The notes beneath the pieces were generated by a model. That model was not told the origin of the DNA, did no database searches, and saw only the letters and a list, made by a program, of their open reading frames with translations. The translations under genes were made by a program, and so were the position numbers. DNA of 64,000 bases from Bifidobacterium goeldii (lineage in GTDB: Bacteria > Actinomycetota > Actinomycetes > Actinomycetales > Bifidobacteriaceae), in assembly GCF_003951095.1 (NCBI RefSeq), contig NZ_QXGL01000005.1, positions 124,001 to 188,000 on the forward strand, in the 5' to 3' direction. This document shows positions 58,902 to 64,000 of this stretch, piece by piece. Within the stretch, counting starts at the first letter, position 1; each line of letters starts with the position of its first letter.

Positions 58902-61427
58902 ATGACTACGTTCATCGTCCGATTTTTCACCGCTGTTGTGCACATATGCCGCCTAGTGCCAATGCTGCCGGTGGTTATTCTTTCTGCTATTCCCTTGGCA
59001 TTGTTGGGCCAGTGGCACCCGTGGGAGCTGGGAACGTCTGCGGTGTATTTTCCGGTGCTTGGCAATCCTGGCGTTGGCCAATGGCTCGTTATTGTTTTGG
59101 TGCTGATTATCGTCGCGGATACCGTGCGCGGCATGATCGACGATATTCGCCATGGGCAGGTCGGTATTGACTTGCTCGCTGTGGTGGCAATTCTTTCAAC
59201 CGTTGGCGTAGGGGAGTATTGGGCAAGTTGGGCGGTGATGCTGATGCTCACCTCCGGTGAGGCGATCGAAGAATACGCTCAATCTAAAGCGGAAAGCAGC
59301 CTGACCGCGTTGCTCAATGCTGCGCCGCAAACTGCACACGTGAGCACGCTGCCCGGTGTGAAGCGCGGGAAAAGCGTTGGAAATACTGGCGATGGCGATG
59401 ATGATGCTACGCGCGGCGATCGCGCTGCATCTGCTGCATCTGCTGGAAGATTTCGCAAAGTGGACAAGAGCGTGGACGCTGCGGATAGTGTAGGTGGCGC
59501 CGCAAGCAATGCAGATCGCACAGATCACGCAGATCACGCAGCGAATACCACGAATGCGTCCGCGTCATCGCAACGATTCATCACAGTGCCGGTCGACCAA
59601 GTCTGCCCCGGCGACGTGCTCGTCGTCCTCCCTGGTGAAACCGTGCCAGTCGACGGCGAACTGCTTTCCGGCAGCGCCGTGCTCGACCTGAGCGCCATTA
59701 ACGGCGAACCAGTGCCGCGCGAAGTGTACGCCGGCGCTCGCGTGATGTCTGGCGCGGTCAACGGAGCTTCCACGCTCACGATGCGCGCTACCGAATCCGC
59801 CCAAGATTCGCAATACCAGCGCATTCTCTCGCTCGTGGCCTCCGCGCAAGAATCCCGCCCGGCCGTAGTAAAAACCGCCGACCGGCTGGCTGTCCCGTTC
59901 ACCGTGTTAGCGCTTGTCATCGCTGCCGTGGCATGGGCGGTATCCGGCATCCCCACGCGTTTCGCACAGGTGTTGGTGCTCGCCACGCCCTGCCCACTGC
60001 TTATCGCCGCGCCAGTGGCGTATATCGCCGGTACGGGCCGGCTTGCCAAGGCTGGTGTGCTTATCAAAACGCAGGACGTACTGGAGCAACTCGGGCGTGT
60101 AAGCCACGTGTTCTTCGATAAAACCGGCACGCTGACTGTCAAACAGCCGCAGGTCGTGCGCGTTGAAATGTTGCCGGGTGCCGAAACCCGGCTCAACGAG
60201 GATCATGTGCTGATGATGGCCGGTGTGGTCGAAGGTTACTCGGTGCATATCCTCTCTCGCGGCATCGCGAAAGCTGGCGACGAGGCAATGGCTCGGTTGC
60301 GCAAGCGATTCGCCAACGGCCAACGGCAATGCCCGGAGCCGAAGCTGGAGGCGACTCGCACCGGGCACGGTTGGGAGCATGGTCAGGATCGCGGTTGGGA
60401 TTATGGCCGTGATTATCCGGTAGTGCAGGACGTACGGGAGGATGCCGGTAAAGGCATATCTGGTTTGGTAAACGGTCACACGGTGCGTGTAGGTCGACTG
60501 TCGTTCGCCAACGCCGCAGCCGACGGATTCCAGCCAGTTATTGCTGATTCTCAGGGAGTAGCTCGGGGAACAGATATCGCTCAGAATGTGAACGATGTCA
60601 GCAGTGCAATCGATACCAGTGGTGCAACGATTGCAGACACTGCCGCAGCAGAAGCCGGCATTGCTCCGCGATCTGCAGTTTCCGGTCGTGCCTCTGACGA
60701 TACGCTCCGCACGCGCTTCGGCATACTGCAACCTGACGAAATGGCCTCCTATGTATCTGTCGACGGGCGGCTCATCGCGCGTATCGTGCTGCGCGACGTG
60801 CCGCGCGAGAACGCGAAGCCGGCACTCGACCGCTTGCGTGCGTTGGGCGTTACTCAGCTCACGATGCTTACTGGCGACAAGCGTTCCTCCGCTCGCGTGA
60901 TCGCCGGCGAGGTCGGCATTGACGATGTGCGCGCTGAACTGTTCCCGGAAGATAAGGTTGCCGCCGTGCGCAACGAGCGCGAGGATCATGGCGCATTGGT
61001 TGCCGGTTCGGCTGCAGGATCCTCGACCGATGGTTCTGGCGCATCTCGCACTCACGGCTCCCGTGATTCCCGCAGATCCCGCGAAATCACGATGATGGTT
61101 GGCGATGGCGTGAACGATGCGCCCGTGCTCGCGGTCGCTGATATCGGCGTTGCGATGACCGACGGCACCTCCACCGCGGCCTCCGAATCCGCGCAAGTGG
61201 TCATCATGAACGATGATATTGCTGCTGTGCCGCAAGCCATCGCCATCGCTCGGCGTACCAAACGCGTTATGCTGCAGGCTGTTCTCGCTGGCCTCACACT
61301 CGCCCTCATCGGCATGATCGCCGCCGCGTTCAACCTGATTCCGGTCGTCGTCGGCGCATTCCTACAGGAAGCCATCGACGTCATCAGCATCCTCTGGGCC
61401 CTCACGGCCCTCCTAAATCGGGATTAA
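58902..61427 (+). CDS. P1B-type (heavy-metal) ATPase
   Basis: An 841-residue metal-transporting ATPase. The phosphorylated Asp406 lies in DKTGTLT, the membrane CPx motif is TPCPLLIAAPVA, and GDGVNDAP and MLTGDKR are present. There is no N-terminal metal-binding domain. Odd points: the usual P1B HP dipeptide region reads YSVHILSRGIA, without the proline; and a disordered Asp/Ala/Ser-rich insertion of about 70 residues (about 160-225) splits the actuator domain, with further Ser/Gly/Arg insertions before GDGVND. The metal cannot be deduced. ATG 58902 (or 58899) follows AAGGAG. The rest of the upstream gap 58668-58901 holds no recognisable gene. Confidence 0.9.
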   Translation: MTTFIVRFFTAVVHICRLVPMLPVVILSAIPLALLGQWHPWELGTSAVYFPVLGNPGVGQWLVIVLVLIIVADTVRGMIDDIRHGQVGIDLLAVVAILSTVGVGEYWASWAVMLMLTSGEAIEEYAQSKAESSLTALLNAAPQTAHVSTLPGVKRGKSVGNTGDGDDDATRGDRAASAASAGRFRKVDKSVDAADSVGGAASNADRTDHADHAANTTNASASSQRFITVPVDQVCPGDVLVVLPGETVPVDGELLSGSAVLDLSAINGEPVPREVYAGARVMSGAVNGASTLTMRATESAQDSQYQRILSLVASAQESRPAVVKTADRLAVPFTVLALVIAAVAWAVSGIPTRFAQVLVLATPCPLLIAAPVAYIAGTGRLAKAGVLIKTQDVLEQLGRVSHVFFDKTGTLTVKQPQVVRVEMLPGAETRLNEDHVLMMAGVVEGYSVHILSRGIAKAGDEAMARLRKRFANGQRQCPEPKLEATRTGHGWEHGQDRGWDYGRDYPVVQDVREDAGKGISGLVNGHTVRVGRLSFANAAADGFQPVIADSQGVARGTDIAQNVNDVSSAIDTSGATIADTAAAEAGIAPRSAVSGRASDDTLRTRFGILQPDEMASYVSVDGRLIARIVLRDVPRENAKPALDRLRALGVTQLTMLTGDKRSSARVIAGEVGIDDVRAELFPEDKVAAVRNEREDHGALVAGSAAGSSTDGSGASRTHGSRDSRRSREITMMVGDGVNDAPVLAVADIGVAMTDGTSTAASESAQVVIMNDDIAAVPQAIAIARRTKRVMLQAVLAGLTLALIGMIAAAFNLIPVVVGAFLQEAIDVISILWALTALLNRD

Positions 61428-61517
61428 GTCTGGGATCATGGGATTTATTAGGTAAAAGTATCTTTTGTTGCTATGCTCGTTCCATTGGGTCTTACCAATA
61501 ATGCTCAAGGGGGAGCT

Positions 61518-62306
61518 ATGGCACGGAAATTGAGATCATTGGAGCGCAAACCACAAGATTCGGCTTTGCCGGAGATCTCTTTGGATGTTGCTCTCCGCGT
61601 GCATCGACGGATAAGACGCTACGGTGAGTCCGAATATTATGAAGGATCTATCAGCGATGAGGAGATTGCTGAGATCCTGGGGCAAAGCCCGCGTAGTGGC
61701 ACGCTTAAAGGAAAAATACATGCATTGTGCAAATACGGGCTATGTGAGAGGACAGACAAGCTCAACAAGATGACGCCATTAGGGATGCGCCTTGCAGAGG
61801 ACAACTCGCTTGTAGATCTGCTTGCTGCGTTTAAGCACTACGCCCCATTCTCTGAAGTTTATGGGGCTCTCCCAGAAGATGTTCCAGTTGATTTGAACAT
61901 CTTTCTGAATGAGACTGAACACTCCTTCCGGTATAGCGAGAAATTGGAAGAGTTTAGCAGGCTGTTTATTCGTAGTGCGGTGAATACGGGAATTCTCAAG
62001 CAGACGGAGGACTCAAAAATCCTAAAACAGGTTCTTCCTATCCTTGCAGAGCGCCAGCAAAACAGTAGTGAAGGGAATACTGTGGTTGCACAAGCGCGTG
62101 CAATAGACACGAAGAAGCATGGTGGTACTTTCGGCGAATATGCTTTTGAGATTCCCGGAGTGGAGATAACGATCTCCGTGAGATCTGACGTGGTCCTTCC
62201 GCCGGAATTTTATGTGGATATGGGGCGGTTTATTGAATGTGAGCGCAATCGGTTGGAAGCGCTGACAAAATTCGACAGTAAGCAGGTGGATGCGCATGGA
62301 CACTAA
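61518..62306 (+). CDS. Probable winged-helix protein of a two-gene cassette
   Basis: A 262-residue protein of unknown function. Residues about 20-95 look like a winged helix: ISDEEIAEILGQSPRSGTLKGKIHALCKYGLCER, then a T-x-x-G-x-x-L element (MTPLGMRLAE). The middle has FRYSEKLEEFSRLFIRSAVNTGILK, and the end a beta-rich segment (FEIPGVEITISVRSDV) and a charged helix. The layout resembles the DUF5343-like group but I am not certain. ATG 61518 has a strong AAGGGGGAG. Base composition is visibly more AT-rich than the flanking P-type ATPase and fprA genes, suggesting acquisition. It overlaps the next gene by 11 nt. Confidence 0.65.
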   Translation: MARKLRSLERKPQDSALPEISLDVALRVHRRIRRYGESEYYEGSISDEEIAEILGQSPRSGTLKGKIHALCKYGLCERTDKLNKMTPLGMRLAEDNSLVDLLAAFKHYAPFSEVYGALPEDVPVDLNIFLNETEHSFRYSEKLEEFSRLFIRSAVNTGILKQTEDSKILKQVLPILAERQQNSSEGNTVVAQARAIDTKKHGGTFGEYAFEIPGVEITISVRSDVVLPPEFYVDMGRFIECERNRLEALTKFDSKQVDAHGH

Positions 62307-63117
62307 AAAACAAGCGGCCTCCCGGAGGGAGGTCGCTGACGTAGAGCGCTCCAGCCTAACGCCGAAGCTGCCATTACAGGATAGCACGAATGTCTCGCTC
62401 GATGCGGCGCCAGTGGCGGAAGCATTGTTGAGCCGCCCGAGATTGCAGTCATATTTGGACGTTACGAATGGTGATGTCGACGCTGCCGTTGCGTTGTATC
62501 GCTGGAATCAAGAATTCATCAGCGTTGTACTGAAGCACAGTTCTGATGTGGAAATGGCGGTCAGAAATGCACTGGACCGACAGTTGAGATTACTGTCCGT
62601 GACTCGTTACGGAGTCTCCGATTGGATCGGGACTGATGAGCGTTCCACGCCAGATGAGATCTATGATGTGCTAGGCAAAGGAATTCGTGAGGCTCGTGCC
62701 CATGCCAAAACGGAAGCTCATCAGCGGCCAAAAAGCCATCCTCGATTCGGTACACGTCCGACAAGAGACGATGTCTTGGCACAACTGACATTCGGAACAT
62801 GGGATATTCTGCTCGGCTCCAACCTTTCCGCGCATGAGTCGGAATCGATCCCACAATTGCTGTGGGCCGCGGGATTGCATCAAGCTTTTCCTGGTGTTTC
62901 ATCCGCAGATGAAGCTCGGCATCATTTATGTGCCAAATTGAAGCGTATCCGGACGCTTCGCAATCGTGCCGCGCATGGGGAGAATCTTCTTCGTGTGGAA
63001 CCGGAGAGACGCTTGAGCGATATGTTGTCTATATTGGCTGTTGTTGATCCCCGATTCCCCGGATGGTCCATGCAGAACAGCCGTTACCGCGCAGTTGCCA
63101 GATTGCGGCCATCATAA
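62296..63117 (+). CDS. Abi-family HEPN protein
   Basis: A 273-residue all-helical protein resembling the Abi_2/AbiD-F abortive-infection family. It has a charged N-terminal extension of about 40 residues, then RPRLQSYLDVTNGDVDAAVALYRWN, SDVEMAVRNALDRQL, and LTFGTWDILL. The C-terminal part carries LKRIRTLRNRAAHGENLL, where R222 to H227 forms the Rx4H catalytic motif of HEPN ribonucleases. Members act as toxins or as abortive-infection effectors against phage. It overlaps the winged-helix gene, so the pair is likely one translational unit with the first protein as regulator, antitoxin or sensor. ATG 62296 has AGGTGG at good distance; ATG 62290 also possible. Confidence 0.75.
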   Translation: MDTKKQAASRREVADVERSSLTPKLPLQDSTNVSLDAAPVAEALLSRPRLQSYLDVTNGDVDAAVALYRWNQEFISVVLKHSSDVEMAVRNALDRQLRLLSVTRYGVSDWIGTDERSTPDEIYDVLGKGIREARAHAKTEAHQRPKSHPRFGTRPTRDDVLAQLTFGTWDILLGSNLSAHESESIPQLLWAAGLHQAFPGVSSADEARHHLCAKLKRIRTLRNRAAHGENLLRVEPERRLSDMLSILAVVDPRFPGWSMQNSRYRAVARLRPS

Positions 63118-63176
63118 GAAAGAACTGCGAAAAATCACTCTTTCACGATTCGGCGGCTTGCGATACGCTGGAACGC

Positions 63177-64000
63177 GTGACTGAAACTGTGAATAATGAA
63201 CTTCGTATTGCTGTAATTGGCGCTGGCCCGGCTGGCGTCTACTCCTCCGACATCTTCTTGCGCCAGCTGGGCAAGCTGGGCGACGAACTGGGGTTGGGCA
63301 CCAAGGCGCGCATCGACCTGTTCGAAAAGCTGCCAGTGCCGTTCGGCCTGGTGCGTTACGGCGTCGCCCCTGACCATCCGAGCATCAAATTCATCGCGTC
63401 CGCGCTCGAGAAGACGCTCGACAACCCCGATATTCACCTCTACTGCGACGTGGAATTCGGCAAGGACGTGACGCTTGACGACCTGCTCGCCCGCTACGAC
63501 GCGGTGCTGTTCGCCACCGGCGCTGTCAAGGACAAGCCGCTTGGCCTGCCCGGCGCAGATCTCGACGGCGTGTACGGTGCCGCCAAGTTCGTCGAATGGT
63601 ACGACGGTTATCCGACTGGCGCTCGCGAATGGCCGCTGACGGCCGAGAACGTGGCCGTGATCGGCGGCGGCAACGTTGCGATGGACGTGGCGCGCGAGCT
63701 CATGCGCAACGCAGATGATCTCAAAGCCAAGACTGATATTCCGGATAACGTATACGAGGGTATCCAGAAGAACCAGGCGAAGACTCTGCACCTGTTCATC
63801 CGCCGCGGTGTTGCGCAGGCGAAGTTCAGCGTGCAGGAGCTGCGCGAGATGGAGAAGCTGCCCGGCGTGCAGCTGATCATCAACGAGGACGATTTCGAGC
63901 TGGACGACGACACCATCGAGGTGGCTGGCAAGGATAAGCTCACTCGCCAGATGGTCGAAGAGCTGTTCACGATCCGCGAGATGGCTGAGGATATGGAAGA
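63177..64000 (+). CDS. FprA-type ferredoxin/flavodoxin-NADP reductase (3' end cut by window edge)
   Basis: The first 274 residues of an adrenodoxin-reductase-like flavoprotein. The FAD motif is VIGAGPAGVYSSD near the N-terminus, followed by FEKLPVPFGLVRYGVAPDHPSIK, which is specific for this family, and the NADP-binding VIGGGNVAMDVARE at about 163-176. It transfers electrons between NADPH and a ferredoxin or flavodoxin. GTG 63177 is used as start; there is no ribosome-binding site. A TACGCT hexamer lies eight bases upstream, so leaderless initiation is possible. The frame is open to the right edge. Confidence 0.9.
   Translation, partial: MTETVNNELRIAVIGAGPAGVYSSDIFLRQLGKLGDELGLGTKARIDLFEKLPVPFGLVRYGVAPDHPSIKFIASALEKTLDNPDIHLYCDVEFGKDVTLDDLLARYDAVLFATGAVKDKPLGLPGADLDGVYGAAKFVEWYDGYPTGAREWPLTAENVAVIGGGNVAMDVARELMRNADDLKAKTDIPDNVYEGIQKNQAKTLHLFIRRGVAQAKFSVQELREMEKLPGVQLIINEDDFELDDDTIEVAGKDKLTRQMVEELFTIREMAEDME

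Noticed and set aside
59907..61235. A 442-codon open frame on the minus strand
   Set aside because: Antisense to the P-type ATPase and composed of low-complexity His/Arg sequence.

Overview
The window reads as an origin-proximal segment of an actinobacterial chromosome, most likely a Bifidobacterium. The support is the moderately high GC content, two lactose-type GPH symporters beside a GH2 beta-galactosidase, a phosphoenolpyruvate carboxylase, and the block rhomboid, crgA, DUF881, sortase E, trpG, pknB, pknA, pbpA, rodA, pstP, fhaB, fhaA. That block lies in the same relative order and orientation near dnaA in Mycobacterium and Streptomyces. The genus call is inference; no rRNA gene is present.

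Layout. 1-7.2 kb: a sugar-utilisation locus (GH2 glycosidase cut by the left edge, two tandem GPH symporters, a LacI regulator, an esterase) tied together by six copies of one LacI-type operator. 7.3-8.8 kb: a lone AAA ATPase behind an AT-rich decamer repeat and a hairpin array. 8.8-24.2 kb: core metabolism and housekeeping (ppc, ThrE-like exporter, putP, amidohydrolase, trpS, DUF3073, SCP2-like protein, glgP, small membrane protein, rhomboid). 24.2-24.5 kb: a dense cluster of DnaA-box sequences with no dnaA gene nearby. 24.6-38.8 kb: a THUMP-like methyltransferase, then the conserved cell-division and Ser/Thr-phosphorylation block, whose genes pstP-rodA-pbpA-pknA-pknB are joined by four successive 4-nt start/stop overlaps. 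38.9-52.7 kb: S9 peptidase, two YhgE/Pip membrane proteins, lysophospholipase, EamA exporter, DUF3841 protein, AAA/DUF4143 ATPase, MsrAB and an unknown membrane protein. 52.8-61.4 kb: tRNA-Leu(CAG), gamma-glutamyltransferase, tgt, an HtrA protease and a P1B-type ATPase. 61.5-63.1 kb: an AT-richer two-gene cassette, a probable winged-helix protein plus an Abi/HEPN protein with an RNase-type Rx4H motif. 63.2 kb to the right edge: an FprA-type ferredoxin/flavodoxin-NADP reductase cut by the window end.

The observations I rate highest are the DnaA-box cluster, the winged-helix/HEPN cassette, the local LacI regulon whose operators can be read directly, and several structured non-coding repeats. 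One of these is a palindromic family around CCGGATATGCACAC seen at two loci 41 kb apart; another is an inverted pair of about 70-bp hairpin elements beside pknB. No CRISPR array, insertion sequence, prophage or rRNA was seen.
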